Source: Teichococcus aerophilus (GTDB lineage: Bacteria > Pseudomonadota > Alphaproteobacteria > Acetobacterales > Acetobacteraceae). Taken from it: a stretch of 64,000 nucleotides of DNA. This document shows, piece by piece, positions 36,874 to 45,805 of the stretch. The notes beneath the pieces are model-generated. The model was not told where the DNA came from. It saw nothing but the letters and a program-made list of their open reading frames with translations, and searched no databases. The stretch covers positions 19,112 through 83,111 of the forward strand of contig NZ_JACTVA010000023.1 of assembly GCF_014490485.1 (NCBI RefSeq), in the 5' to 3' direction. The translations under genes were made by a program, and so were the position numbers. The first letter of the stretch is position 1. Each line of letters starts with the position of its first letter.

Positions 36874-37646
36874 GCGGCTTGTCCGGACACCGCCCGGTGG
36901 CGCTGGTCACCGGTGGCCGGCGCGGCATCGGCCGTGCCGCCTGCGTCGCCCTGGCCGGGCGGGGCTTCGACATCCTGATCGCCGACATCGCGGAGGATGG
37001 CGCGGCGGAGACGGCGGCCGAAGTGCGTGCGGCCGGTGGCGAATGCGCGTTCCGCCAGCTGGACATCGCCGACCAGGCCAGCCACACGACGTTCGTGGAG
37101 GATGCCTGGAGCCTGACAGGCGGCATCGACTGCCTGGTCAACAATGCCGGCGTCGGCGCCCTGAAGCGCGGCGACCTGCTGGACGTCACGCCGGAATCCT
37201 GGGACCGCGCCATGGGCGTCAATGCCCGTGGCAGCTTCTTCCTCACCCAGGCAGTGGCACGCCGGATGGTGGCGGGGGATGCGTCGGGGCCGCGCAGCAT
37301 CGTCTTCGTCTCCTCCGCCAATGCGGTGCTGGCCTCGCCGGACCGCGGCGAATACTGCGCCTCCAAAGCCGCCATCTCCATGCTGGTGAAGGTCTTCGCG
37401 CTGCGGCTGGCGGAGCACGGCATCGCCGTGCACGAGGTCCGCCCCGGCGTCATCCGTACCGACCTGACCGCCCCGGTGGCTGAGGCCTATACACGCCGCA
37501 TCGCGGACGGGCTCTCACCGATCCGCCGCTGGGGCGAAGCCGAGGATATCGGCCGCGCCATCGCCATGCTGGCAGCGGGCGACCTGCCCTTCAGCACCGG
37601 CGACGCCCTGCATATCGATGGCGGCCTGCATCTCGGCCGGTTGTAA
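36870..37646 (+). CDS. SDR family oxidoreductase
   Basis: A 258-residue short-chain dehydrogenase with the NAD(P) loop TGGRRGIGR (about residues 14-22), LVNNAGVG, the catalytic serine in VFVSSANA and YCASK (Tyr about 162, Lys about 166). The C-terminal PGVIRTD and GDALHIDGGLHLG are typical of FabG-like enzymes. An aspartate at the end of strand two (LIADIAED) suggests NAD preference. It overlaps the acyl-CoA dehydrogenase gene by ATGA. In this operon a 3-hydroxyacyl-CoA dehydrogenase role is likely. Confidence 0.9.
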   Translation: MSGLSGHRPVALVTGGRRGIGRAACVALAGRGFDILIADIAEDGAAETAAEVRAAGGECAFRQLDIADQASHTTFVEDAWSLTGGIDCLVNNAGVGALKRGDLLDVTPESWDRAMGVNARGSFFLTQAVARRMVAGDASGPRSIVFVSSANAVLASPDRGEYCASKAAISMLVKVFALRLAEHGIAVHEVRPGVIRTDLTAPVAEAYTRRIADGLSPIRRWGEAEDIGRAIAMLAAGDLPFSTGDALHIDGGLHLGRL

Positions 37647-37669
37647 CGCCCCTCCCGCAAGGAAGCACC

Positions 37670-38131
37670 ATGCCCGATACACGCTTGCACTTCGAGGACG
37701 TCGAAGTGGGGATGCGCTGGCAGACCAGCGGCGTCCAGGTCACCGAAGCGCATCTCTTCGCCTTTGCCGGCCTGTCCGGTGACTTTTACGAAATCCATGT
37801 GGATGACGAATACGCCCGCGCCCAGGGCTATCCCGGCCGCATCGCCCACGGCCTGCTCGGGCTGGCCATGGCGGACGGGTTGAAGAACCGGGCGGAGACC
37901 CGGCTGGCCGCCATCGTCTCCCTCGGCTGGCGTTGGCGCTTTACCGGGCCGATCTTCATCGGCGACCGGTTGCAGGCGGAGATCCACATCACCCAGCTGC
38001 GGCCGACCCGGCATGCCGAGCGTGGCATCGTCACCCTGGCTTTCGCTCTGCGCAACCAGCGGGACGAAACGGTGCAAGAGGGCGAGAACGATATGATGAT
38101 CCATCGCCGGCTGGCCAGGGCGGCTGAATAG
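37670..38131 (+). CDS. MaoC family (R)-specific enoyl-CoA hydratase
   Basis: A 153-residue hot-dog hydratase. It shows the hydratase dyad in SGDFYEIHVDDEYA (Asp about 38, His about 43), then the helix GRIAHGLLGLAMADGL and the strand WRFTGPIFIGDRL. It follows the SDR gene by 23 bases with AAGGAAG as ribosome site and ends before the operator-controlled SBP gene. It would hydrate the enoyl-CoA made by the acyl-CoA dehydrogenase. A second MaoC (47359) and a crotonase (40922) in the same regulon suggest either two branches or different stereochemistry. Confidence 0.88.
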   Translation: MPDTRLHFEDVEVGMRWQTSGVQVTEAHLFAFAGLSGDFYEIHVDDEYARAQGYPGRIAHGLLGLAMADGLKNRAETRLAAIVSLGWRWRFTGPIFIGDRLQAEIHITQLRPTRHAERGIVTLAFALRNQRDETVQEGENDMMIHRRLARAAE

Positions 38132-38192
38132 CAGAGGCCGGGAGGGCTGCGGCACCGGCCACCGCATTTCTCTGTCGTCGTACAACGGAATA

Positions 38193-38208
38193 ATTGGAAC
38201 GTTCCGAT
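38193..38208. promoter_or_regulatory. LacI operator 2
   Basis: ATTGGAAC-GTTCCGAT, nearly perfect dyad symmetry, 37 bases before the SBP start codon. A possible -10 (GATATC or TGATAT) lies just downstream. It is the most symmetric of the four sites. Confidence 0.72.
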
Positions 38209-38244
38209 GTTGCTGATATCGTCCTCCCTGTGGAGGAAACAAAC

Positions 38245-39858
38245 ATGACCATTATGGCGATAAGCCGTCGTGACCTGACACGCCTGCTGGCGGGTGGCGC
38301 CGCCGCGCTCGCACCCCTGGGCCATATCGCGGCACAAGCCCAGAGCCGGCGCGACACTCTGGTGATCGGCCTGGACACCAGCGACACGGTGACCTTCGAC
38401 CCGGTGCGCCAGGCGCAATACACACCGCCCATGACTCTCGCTGCGTGCTACGACACGCTGATGACCTTCGCGCCTGGGGACTACATCAATCCCCGCCCGC
38501 TGCTGGCGACGAAGTGGGAACGGCGCCCGGGCGGCAATGGTTGGCGCTTCACCCTGCGCCAGGGCGTCAAGTTCGCCAGTGGCGCGCCGCTGACGGCGGA
38601 GGACGTCAAGTTCAGCTTCGACCGGCTGATCGGCATGAAGGAACAGACGCAGGTCTACATCAAGTCGGTGGACCGGGCGGAAGTGGTGGACGACCACACG
38701 GTCGACCTGATCATGAACGCGCCCAACGCGCCGATCCTGCCTATCCTCTGCAATCCCGCCTGCGCCATCATGGAGAAAGCCGCCCTGCTCAAGAACGGCG
38801 CCGTCGGCGGCCCGGATGCGCGGGAGCAGGATAAGGCGACCGACTGGCTCAACGGCAACAGCGCCGGCAGCGGCCCGTTCCGCCTCGTCCGCTGGGAACG
38901 CAATTCGCAGATCATGCTGCAGCGCAACCCGAATTACTGGGGCACGCCCTCGCCGTTCGAGCGCGTCGTGATCCGCCACCTGTCGGACAGCGCCGCGCAG
39001 CTGCTGGCGGTCCGCCGTGGCGACGTGCATGCCGCCTTCAACCTGATCCCCGAGCACATCGCGGCGCTGCAGGCCGAAGCCAGCGTGCGCATCGACAAGC
39101 TGCCCAGCCTCGACCACGTCTACATGGCGGTGACCGAGAACCCGGCGGCCAACCCGGCGCTGGCGAAGAAGGAAGCCCGCCACGCCATCGGCCATGCCAT
39201 TGACTATGACGGCATCCTGAACGGCCTGCTGGGCGGCGCCGCCACCCGCGCGGCGCACTTCCTGCCGATCGGCGTCACTGGCAGCACGCCGGAAGTCGCC
39301 AAGGAAGTCGCGTTCCAGACCAACCTGGACAAGGCCAGGCAGCTGCTGCAATCCGCCGGCCTGGCTGATGGGTTCGAGATGGAGATCGCCTACGGCAATG
39401 CCGCCGTGGCCGGCGTGTCCTACCAGGTGCTGGCGCAGAAGATCCAGGCGGATCTCGGCCGCGTCGGCATCCGGGTGCGGCTGAACCCGATGGACCAGGT
39501 GAACCTGCGCACCACCTACACCACCGGCAAGATGCAGGGCGGCGTGCTGACCTTCTGGAACCCGCCCGCCGTTTCCAACGACCTCTGGGCCTCGGCGGTG
39601 GTCGAGCGCGTGGCGAAGCGCGTCGGCTGGGACGTGCCGGCGGACATGACCGCCCTGGTCAAGCGCGCATCGGAAAGCCAGAACCAGGATGAAGCCGCCT
39701 CGCTGTGGATCGAGTGGCAGAAGCGTGTGGTGGACCAAGCCAACCACTTCATCCTGTTCCAGCCGACCTACCAGATCGGTGTCCGCAAGACGATCAAGGA
39801 CTTCCCGCTGACGGCCGCCGGCTGGCAGCTGGACATGGGCGCCGTCACCCTGGCTTGA
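38245..39858 (+). CDS. Peptide-type ABC SBP (family 5) of the LacI regulon
   Basis: A 537-residue periplasmic binding protein with a twin-arginine signal (MAISRRDLTRLLAGGAAALAPLGHIAAQAQS). The family segments are VIGLDTSDTVTFDPVRQAQYTPPMTLAACYDTL, LRQGVKFASGAPLTAEDVKFSFDRL, GSGPFRLVRWERNSQIMLQRNPNYWG and FQPTYQIGVRKTI. It differs from the RNH-type SBPs elsewhere in the window. GGAGG precedes the ATG at 38245, and a LacI operator lies in the promoter. It is the likely ligand-binding partner of the DppBC-DF transporter encoded at 41830-45805. The ligand is probably an organic acid or conjugate rather than a peptide, judging from the enzymes in the regulon. Confidence 0.92.
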   Translation: MTIMAISRRDLTRLLAGGAAALAPLGHIAAQAQSRRDTLVIGLDTSDTVTFDPVRQAQYTPPMTLAACYDTLMTFAPGDYINPRPLLATKWERRPGGNGWRFTLRQGVKFASGAPLTAEDVKFSFDRLIGMKEQTQVYIKSVDRAEVVDDHTVDLIMNAPNAPILPILCNPACAIMEKAALLKNGAVGGPDAREQDKATDWLNGNSAGSGPFRLVRWERNSQIMLQRNPNYWGTPSPFERVVIRHLSDSAAQLLAVRRGDVHAAFNLIPEHIAALQAEASVRIDKLPSLDHVYMAVTENPAANPALAKKEARHAIGHAIDYDGILNGLLGGAATRAAHFLPIGVTGSTPEVAKEVAFQTNLDKARQLLQSAGLADGFEMEIAYGNAAVAGVSYQVLAQKIQADLGRVGIRVRLNPMDQVNLRTTYTTGKMQGGVLTFWNPPAVSNDLWASAVVERVAKRVGWDVPADMTALVKRASESQNQDEAASLWIEWQKRVVDQANHFILFQPTYQIGVRKTIKDFPLTAAGWQLDMGAVTLA

Positions 39859-39862
39859 AGCC

Positions 39863-39890
39863 TGTCCGCTGCATAACCGTGCAGCGGACA
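39863..39890. terminator. Bidirectional hairpin between convergent genes
   Basis: A 10-bp stem TGTCCGCTGC / GCAGCGGACA with an 8-base loop, five bases after the SBP stop, facing the convergent hydroxyacid dehydrogenase gene. Confidence 0.6.
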
Positions 39891-39947
39891 TCCTCTCAGT
39901 TCTCCAGGGCCGCGTGATCGTCCCCCGGTTGCTTCAACTTGAGGCGG

Positions 39948-40925
39948 TCACGCTTTCAGCAGGCGCTTCAAGCGGTGGGCAGCTTCGGCGTTCACCGCCC
40001 CCTCGGGCATCTGGCCCGCCGCCAGGGCGGCGATCTGCCGCACCGTGTCCATCGCCTGGTGCTCCGTCGCCGTCGGCGTCAGGCCGCCAATATGCGGCGT
40101 AGCGATGACGTCTCGCCTTCTGGCCAGGCTTGGCGGCGGCATCTGGTCCGGCGCCATGCCGACATCCAGCGCCGCGCCGGCCAGGTGGCCGGAATCCAGC
40201 GCCTCCTCCAGCGCCGCCTCATGCACCAACTGCCCACGGGAAAGATTGACCAGGAAGCTGCCGCGCTTCATCTGCGCGAACCGCGCCGCATTTAACAGCT
40301 TGTCCGTCTCCGGCGTCGATGCGGCAAGGCAGACGACGAAGTCCGCCGCGCCCAGCACTTCCTCCAGCGATGCGCTGCCTTCCGGCAGGCCGGGGTCGTG
40401 CACGACGATGCGCATGCCGACGCCGCGCGCCATCTCCGCCAGCCGCCGGGCGATGCGGCCATAGCCAATCAGCCCCAGCGTGCTGGCGCTCAGCTGGCGG
40501 CCCATCGCCGCCTCCGGCACCGTGCCGGCGTGGAACACTTCCGCCGCGCGGGTCATGCCCCGGGCGAGGTCGATCATCATGCCCAGCCCCAGCTCGGCCA
40601 CCGCGTCGGTGAAGCCGGGCGTCGCCCGCGTTACCAGCACACCGTGGGCGGAGGCGGCGTCGACATCGATGGTGCTGATATCGACGGCGCCGCGCAGGAA
40701 CGCCACCAGGTCCGGCGCATGCGCGAAGGTCTCCGCCGTGCCGGGCGTGGCGCGGAAGGCGACGATGGCCTGGCAACCGGCGGCGGCCTCGGCCAGCGCC
40801 TGGCCCTGCAGTACCTTGCCGCTGGTGTTGCGCACCACCTCGGCCACCTGTTGCAGGGCGGCCAGCGGTCGGTCACCGTAATAGCCGGCGAAGGCTTCTT
40901 CCGTATGGGTCAGGTACACCTTCAC
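39948..40925 (-). CDS. D-2-hydroxyacid dehydrogenase family protein
   Basis: A 325-residue NAD-dependent dehydrogenase of the phosphoglycerate/formate dehydrogenase family. The dinucleotide loop is LGLIGYGRIARRLAEMARGVGM, followed by VVHDPGLPEG. The catalytic arginine is in LVNLSRGQLVHE and the histidine in TPHIGGLT. The start is GTG at 40925, inside the crotonase stop (GTGA), with GGAG eight bases ahead; an open frame continues upstream but only over the crotonase gene. It is translationally coupled to the crotonase. It would oxidise a 2-hydroxyacid or reduce a 2-oxoacid released by the pathway. Confidence 0.88.
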   Translation of the reverse strand: MKVYLTHTEEAFAGYYGDRPLAALQQVAEVVRNTSGKVLQGQALAEAAAGCQAIVAFRATPGTAETFAHAPDLVAFLRGAVDISTIDVDAASAHGVLVTRATPGFTDAVAELGLGMMIDLARGMTRAAEVFHAGTVPEAAMGRQLSASTLGLIGYGRIARRLAEMARGVGMRIVVHDPGLPEGSASLEEVLGAADFVVCLAASTPETDKLLNAARFAQMKRGSFLVNLSRGQLVHEAALEEALDSGHLAGAALDVGMAPDQMPPPSLARRRDVIATPHIGGLTPTATEHQAMDTVRQIAALAAGQMPEGAVNAEAAHRLKRLLKA

Positions 40926-41689
40926 CGGGAGAACTCCGCCTGCCGCTTCTCGTTGAAGGCACGGATGCCTTCCAGATGGTCGCCCGCGCTGAAGCACAGC
41001 ACGTTCATCTCATTCTCATAGGTCAGGCCGGCACTCAGCGGCGTCTCCATCGCGGCGCGCAGCGCGGCCTTGACGGATTGCACCGCCACGGTGCTGAAGC
41101 CCGCCAAGCGCTGTGCCACAGCACGGGCGCGCGGCAGCAACTCCTCCGCGCTGACCACCTCGTGCACCATGCCGAGCTTCAGGGCCTCCGCCGCGTCGAT
41201 CTGCTCGGCCAGCATCAGCAGCCGCGTGGCCGCCGCATGGCCAATCAGGCGGGGCAGCAACTGGGAGGCACCGCCGCCGCCCACCCAGCCGCGCTGCACT
41301 TCAGGAAAACCGATCCGCGTATTGGTGGCGGCGATGCGGATATCGGCGCCCAGCGCCGTCTCCGCCCCGCCGCCCAGCGTCCAGCCCTGCAGGGCGACGA
41401 CGACCGGCTTGCGGATCATCCTGACCGCCGCCGCATACTCGATGCGGTTACGGAAATGCCAGGCGGAGGGATAGGCCGCGAGCGCGTTCAGGTCGCTGCC
41501 GGAGCAGAAGGCCTTCTCGCCCGCCCCATGCAGCAGTACGGCGCGGACCTCGTCGTCCTCGTCCACCGCGCGCGCATGGGCGGCGAGCTGGCGGGCCATC
41601 GCGGGCGTCATGGCATTGTGCTTTGCAGCACGGTCCAGCAGCAACTCCGCGATCCCGTCCACGACGGTCAAGCGCACTTCACCCTGCAT
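40922..41689 (-). CDS. Enoyl-CoA hydratase/isomerase family protein
   Basis: A 255-residue crotonase-fold protein with the oxyanion-hole segments AFCSGSDLNALAA and LQGWTLGGGAETALGADIRIA, then IGFPEVQRGWVGGGGASQLLPRLIG. The second glutamate-type position is replaced in part (PEVQRGWVGGGG), so it may be an isomerase or lyase rather than a simple hydratase. It is divergent from dppB. Its promoter carries operator 3, which overlaps a TATAAT on the minus strand. It belongs to the LacI-controlled CoA pathway. Confidence 0.9.
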   Translation of the reverse strand: MQGEVRLTVVDGIAELLLDRAAKHNAMTPAMARQLAAHARAVDEDDEVRAVLLHGAGEKAFCSGSDLNALAAYPSAWHFRNRIEYAAAVRMIRKPVVVALQGWTLGGGAETALGADIRIAATNTRIGFPEVQRGWVGGGGASQLLPRLIGHAAATRLLMLAEQIDAAEALKLGMVHEVVSAEELLPRARAVAQRLAGFSTVAVQSVKAALRAAMETPLSAGLTYENEMNVLCFSAGDHLEGIRAFNEKRQAEFSR

Positions 41690-41724
41690 ATGTTTCCTCC
41701 CCAGGCCCTCTGCGTGGCCGGCCG

Positions 41725-41740
41725 ATTATAACGTTCCAAT
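41725..41740. promoter_or_regulatory. LacI operator 3
   Basis: ATTATAAC-GTTCCAAT. On the minus strand it contains a perfect TATAAT (41726-41731 region), so binding would cover the -10 box of the crotonase promoter. Its centre is 46 bp from operator 4, which would allow looping or side-by-side binding. Confidence 0.7.
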
Positions 41741-41770
41741 AACACGCCGGGGAAGCCCACAAAGGGCTTG

Positions 41771-41786
41771 ATGAGAACGTTCCAAT
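41771..41786. promoter_or_regulatory. LacI operator 4
   Basis: ATGAGAAC-GTTCCAAT, directly after a -35-like TTGATG (41768-41773) and before a -10-like CACTAC, the same arrangement as at the lacI promoter. It controls the dppB operon. Confidence 0.7.
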
Positions 41787-41829
41787 CGGACACTACTTCC
41801 GGCAACGATAAAGCAGGAGGAACGCGCCG

Positions 41830-42840
41830 ATGTCACGCTACATCGCCAAGCGGCTGCTCGCCGCCGCGGTCATGGCGATCCTGGCCAGCGCCGTCATTTT
41901 CCTGATCGCCAACCTCGTTCCGGGCGATCCGGTGCTGGCGCAGCTGGGCGACATCGCGGCCAGCGACCCGGCGACCGTCGCGCGCTGGCGCGCGAAGTGG
42001 GGCCTGGATCTGCCGCTGTGGGAACGCTACGGCATCTTCCTCGGCGGGCTGGTCCAGGGCGACTTGGGCATGTCCATCGCCACGCGCCGCCCGGTGCTGG
42101 ACGATATCATCCAGTACGCGCCGGCGACGCTGGAACTGGCGACCGTCGCCTTCCTGCTGTCGCTCGCCATCGGTATCCCGCTCGGCATCGCCGCGGCGGT
42201 GTGGCGGGATGGCTGGGTAGATTCGCTGGCGCGCGGCCTGTCGCTGCTCGGCGTCTCCGCCCCCACCTTCTGGCTCGCCTTCATCATGCTCGCCATCTTC
42301 TATGGCGGGCTGGAATGGGCGCCCGGCCCGGGGCGGCTGGACCCCATCGCCTTCCCGCCGGAAGGCCCGACCGGCCTGTTCCTGTTCGACAGCCTCTGGG
42401 CCGGTGACTGGGAGACCTTCACGGATGCCGCGGCGCATCTCGTGCTGCCCTCCATCGTGCTTGCCGCCGCCACGATCGGCCTGATCACCCGCACCACCCG
42501 CGCCGCGATGCTGGACAGCCTGCAACAGGATTACGTCCGCGTCTCCCGCGCCAAGGGCCTGCGCGGCTGGACGGTGGTCATGCGCCACGCCCTGCCCAAC
42601 GCCCTGGTGCCGGTGGTGACGCTCGGCGGCCTCGCCTACGCCAACCTGCTGGCCGGCGCGGTGATGACGGAGACGGTCTTCGCCTGGCCCGGCCTCGGCC
42701 GCTACACCTTCCGCTCGGCGGCGGCGCTGGATTTCCCGGCCATCGTCGGCATCACCCTGGTCGTCTCCATCACCTACCTGCTGGTCAATCTGGTGGTCGA
42801 CATGTCCTACGCCATTCTGGACCCGAGGGTGCGTCGATGA
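41830..42840 (+). CDS. ABC transporter permease (DppB type)
   Basis: A 336-residue inner-membrane permease. The N-terminal segment RYIAKRLLAAAVMAILASAVIFLIANLVPGDP is the family mark, and the EAA-type loop RVSRAKGLRGWTVVMRHALPNALVPVVT contacts the ATPase. About six membrane segments are visible. AGGAGG lies ten bases before the ATG. It overlaps dppC by ATGA and is controlled by operator 4. With the next two genes it forms a complete importer, the only one in the window, presumably served by the SBP at 38245. Confidence 0.93.
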   Translation: MSRYIAKRLLAAAVMAILASAVIFLIANLVPGDPVLAQLGDIAASDPATVARWRAKWGLDLPLWERYGIFLGGLVQGDLGMSIATRRPVLDDIIQYAPATLELATVAFLLSLAIGIPLGIAAAVWRDGWVDSLARGLSLLGVSAPTFWLAFIMLAIFYGGLEWAPGPGRLDPIAFPPEGPTGLFLFDSLWAGDWETFTDAAAHLVLPSIVLAAATIGLITRTTRAAMLDSLQQDYVRVSRAKGLRGWTVVMRHALPNALVPVVTLGGLAYANLLAGAVMTETVFAWPGLGRYTFRSAAALDFPAIVGITLVVSITYLLVNLVVDMSYAILDPRVRR

Positions 42841-43709
42841 GCGCGACCACCGCCACGCCGGTCGTGCTGCCGCCGACCCGCTCCCGCCTGCGCCGCCGCT
42901 GGAAGCGCTACGGCCCCGCCTGGATCGGCGGCGCCATCGTCCTGGCCTGGATCCTCGTCGCCATCCTGGCGCCCTGGATCGCGCCGTATAAGCCCGACGC
43001 GGTGGATGTCACCATCCGCCTGCAGCCGCCCAGCTGGGCGCATTGGATGGGCACGGACACGCTGGGGCGGGACGTCTTCTCCCGCCTGTTGCACGGGGCG
43101 CGCCTGTCGTTGCTGGCGGGCTTCTCCGTCGTGCTGCTCGGCGCGGCGCTCGGCACCGCCATCGGCATCATCGCCGCCTGGGCGCGCGGTTGGTGGGATG
43201 AAGGGCTGATGCGCTTCACCGACCTGGTGCTGTGCTTCCCGCCCATCATTCTGGCGTTGGCCATCGCCGCCGCGCTGGGCATCGGCCCGGTCAACACCAT
43301 CCTGGCCATGCTGGTGGTGTGGTGGCCGAAATTCGCCCGCCTCGCCCGCGCCCTGGCGCTGGTGCAGCGCAGCCAGGAATATGTCGAAGCCGCCACGGTG
43401 CTCGGCCTGAAGCCGCGCCGCATCCTGGTGCGGCACATTCTGCCCAATACGCTCGGCCCCTTGGCCGTGCTGGTGACGCTGGATCTCGGCAACGCCATCC
43501 TGACCTTCGCCGGCCTGTCCTTCCTCGGCCTCGGCGTCGTGCCGCCGATCGCGGAATGGGGCTCCATGGTGGCCGAGGGGCGAGAGCTGATCGAACAATG
43601 GTGGGTCGCGGCCTTCCCGGGCCTGGCCATCCTCACCGTCGTCGTCGGCTTCAATTTCTGCGGCGACGGGCTGCGCGACTGGCTGGACCCGAAGGGCCGC
43701 AGCCGTTGA
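42837..43709 (+). CDS. ABC transporter permease (DppC type)
   Basis: A 290-residue permease, partner of the DppB-type gene. A cytoplasmic N-terminus is followed by WIGGAIVLAWILVAILAPWIAPYKPDAVD, the conserved HWMGTDTLGRDVFSRLLHGARLSLLAG, and the ATPase-contacting EYVEAATVLGLKPRRILVRHILPN. The final FLGLGVVPPIAEWGSMVAEGR is typical of DppC/OppC. It starts inside the dppB stop (ATGA). Confidence 0.93.
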   Translation: MSATTATPVVLPPTRSRLRRRWKRYGPAWIGGAIVLAWILVAILAPWIAPYKPDAVDVTIRLQPPSWAHWMGTDTLGRDVFSRLLHGARLSLLAGFSVVLLGAALGTAIGIIAAWARGWWDEGLMRFTDLVLCFPPIILALAIAAALGIGPVNTILAMLVVWWPKFARLARALALVQRSQEYVEAATVLGLKPRRILVRHILPNTLGPLAVLVTLDLGNAILTFAGLSFLGLGVVPPIAEWGSMVAEGRELIEQWWVAAFPGLAILTVVVGFNFCGDGLRDWLDPKGRSR

Positions 43710-43738
43710 GCCGCCTGCCAGACAAGGACCCGAAGCGG

Positions 43739-45805
43739 ATGGACGGCTTTATCCCGCCCCACGCCCTGCAGCCTGTGCCCGACGTGCCGGTGCTGGAGGT
43801 GAAGGACCTGCACACGGTCTTCATGACCGACAACGGTCCCATCCATGCCGTCGACGGCGTCTCCTTCACCGTCGGACCGGGGGAGACGCTCGGCATCGTC
43901 GGTGAGAGCGGCTCGGGCAAGAGCGTCACCGCCCTGTCGCTGATGCGGCTGCTGGAGGAGCCGGCGCGGATCGTCGGCGGCTCCATCACCTTCCAGGGCA
44001 AGGACGTGCTGGCCATGTCCCGCAGCGAGCTCGCCGATTGGCGTGGCGACCGCGCGGCGATGGTGTTCCAGGACCCGATGACCGGCCTGAACCCGGTCAT
44101 CCGCATCCTGAAGCAGGTGACGGAGCATATCGTCTCCCACGGCCGCATGAAGCCGGCGGCGGCGAGGACGCGCGGCATCGAGCTGCTGCGCCGCATGGGC
44201 GTGGCGGCGCCGGAGCGCGCGGCGGCCTCCTTCCCGCATGAATTCTCCGGCGGCATGCGCCAGCGCGTGATGATGGCCATCGGCGTCGCCAACGACCCGG
44301 CACTGCTGATCGCGGATGAGCCGACCACGGCGCTGGACGTCACCATCCAGGCGCAGATCCTCGACCTGCTGCGCGGGCTGAACGAGGAGTTCGGTACCGC
44401 CATCGTGCTGATCAGCCACGATCTCGGCGTCATCGGCACCGTCTGCCGTCGCGTCGCGGTGATGTATGCCGGCGAGGTGGTGGAGGAAGCCGTCACCGCC
44501 GAGGTGCTGGCCGACCCACGCCACCCCTATGCTTGGGCGCTGGTCAATGCCGTGCCGCGGCTGGATGCGCCCACCGGCGCCCGGCTGACCAGCATCGAGG
44601 GCACGCCGCCCGACGCGCTGAACCCGCCCAGGGGCTGCCGGTTCGAGCCGCGCTGCCCGTTCAAGATCGCCCGCTGCGCCACGGACCATCCGCCGCTGAT
44701 GGAAGTGGCGCCCGGACGCCGCGCCCGGTGCTGGGTGACGGCCGATGGCCGCAGCCTGCCGCGCCCAACCCTGCCCGCCGCCGCCGAAGCCGAAATCCCG
44801 CTCCTGGCGGAAGCGCCGCTGCTGGAAGCGCGCAACGTCGAGAAGCACTTCGTGCTGCGCCGGCCCTCCTTCATGAAACCGGGCCTGACCGTGCATGCGG
44901 TGAACGGCGTCGATATCGCCCTGCATAAGCGGGAAAGCCTGGGCGTGGTGGGGGAGAGCGGCTGCGGCAAATCCACCCTCGCCCGGCTGCTGACGCGGCT
45001 GCACGAGCCCACCGGTGGCAGCGTGACGTTCGAGGGGCAGGACATCACCCACGCCACCCCGGCGGCCATGCGGTCGTTGCGGCCACGGCTGCAGATGGTG
45101 TTCCAGGACCCCTACGCCTCGTTGAACCCGCGCATGACCATCGGCGACGCGCTGGCCGAACCGCTGCTGGCGCATGGCCGCGTGCCCAACCGCAAGGCGG
45201 CGGATGAACGGGTGCGGGAACTGCTCTCCACCGTCGGGCTGAAGACCAGCTTCGCCAGCCGCTATCCGCACGAATTCTCCGGCGGCCAGCGGCAGCGCGT
45301 CTCCATCGCCCGTGCGCTGGCGCTCAACCCTTCGGTGGTGGTGGCGGACGAGCCGGTCTCGGCGCTGGACGTGAACGTGCAGGCGCAGGTGCTGAACCTG
45401 ATGCTGGATTTGCGCCAGCGCCTCGGCCTCTCCTACCTGTTCATCGCGCATGACCTCGCCGTCGTGCGTGCCTTCTGCGACCGCGTGGCGGTGATGTATC
45501 TGGGCCGCGTGGTGGAGGAAGGGCCGGCGGACGACGTGCTGTCCCGACCCCTGCATCCCTATACCGTGGCGCTGACCAGCGCCATTCCCGAGCCCGGCCG
45601 GCAACGCGTCGTGCTGGGGGGCGAGCCGCCCTCCACCCTGCGGTTGCCGCGCGGCTGCGCCTTCAGCGCCCGCTGCCCGATCGCGCAGCCCGCCTGCGAG
45701 GAGCGTCCGCCTCTCGCCGAGGTGGCGTCGGGGCGCAAGGTCGCCTGCCATTTCCCCGGGGCCTTCGCGCCCCGCACCCTGTCGAGACTGGAGACTGTGC
45801 GATGA
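43739..45805 (+). CDS. Fused dipeptide-type ABC ATPase (DppD-DppF)
   Basis: A 688-residue protein that joins two ATPases usually encoded separately. Domain 1 has Walker A GESGSGKS (about 55-62), signature FSGGMRQRV (about 168) and Walker B LLIADEPTTALD. Domain 2 has GESGCGKS (about 404), FSGGQRQRV (about 513) and VVVADEPVSALD. Each ends with the oligopeptide C-terminal cysteine motif (CRFEPRCPF and CAFSARCPI), which suggests one Fe-S site or metal site per half. The ATG at 43739 has AAGGA upstream; a TTG at 43706, overlapping the dppC stop, is an alternative. Its last bases overlap the CoA-transferase start (ATGA). Confidence 0.93.
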   Translation: MDGFIPPHALQPVPDVPVLEVKDLHTVFMTDNGPIHAVDGVSFTVGPGETLGIVGESGSGKSVTALSLMRLLEEPARIVGGSITFQGKDVLAMSRSELADWRGDRAAMVFQDPMTGLNPVIRILKQVTEHIVSHGRMKPAAARTRGIELLRRMGVAAPERAAASFPHEFSGGMRQRVMMAIGVANDPALLIADEPTTALDVTIQAQILDLLRGLNEEFGTAIVLISHDLGVIGTVCRRVAVMYAGEVVEEAVTAEVLADPRHPYAWALVNAVPRLDAPTGARLTSIEGTPPDALNPPRGCRFEPRCPFKIARCATDHPPLMEVAPGRRARCWVTADGRSLPRPTLPAAAEAEIPLLAEAPLLEARNVEKHFVLRRPSFMKPGLTVHAVNGVDIALHKRESLGVVGESGCGKSTLARLLTRLHEPTGGSVTFEGQDITHATPAAMRSLRPRLQMVFQDPYASLNPRMTIGDALAEPLLAHGRVPNRKAADERVRELLSTVGLKTSFASRYPHEFSGGQRQRVSIARALALNPSVVVADEPVSALDVNVQAQVLNLMLDLRQRLGLSYLFIAHDLAVVRAFCDRVAVMYLGRVVEEGPADDVLSRPLHPYTVALTSAIPEPGRQRVVLGGEPPSTLRLPRGCAFSARCPIAQPACEERPPLAEVASGRKVACHFPGAFAPRTLSRLETVR

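Noticed and set aside
34613..41786. GAACGTTC sites read as SOS boxes
   Set aside because: The alphaproteobacterial LexA box needs a 7-bp spacer between GAAC or GTTC halves. Here the halves abut and lie only at promoters of the LacI cluster.
42908..45751. Open frame of 947 codons opposite to dppC and the fused ATPase
   Set aside because: It is antisense shadow of clearly conserved genes, low in complexity, with no domain.
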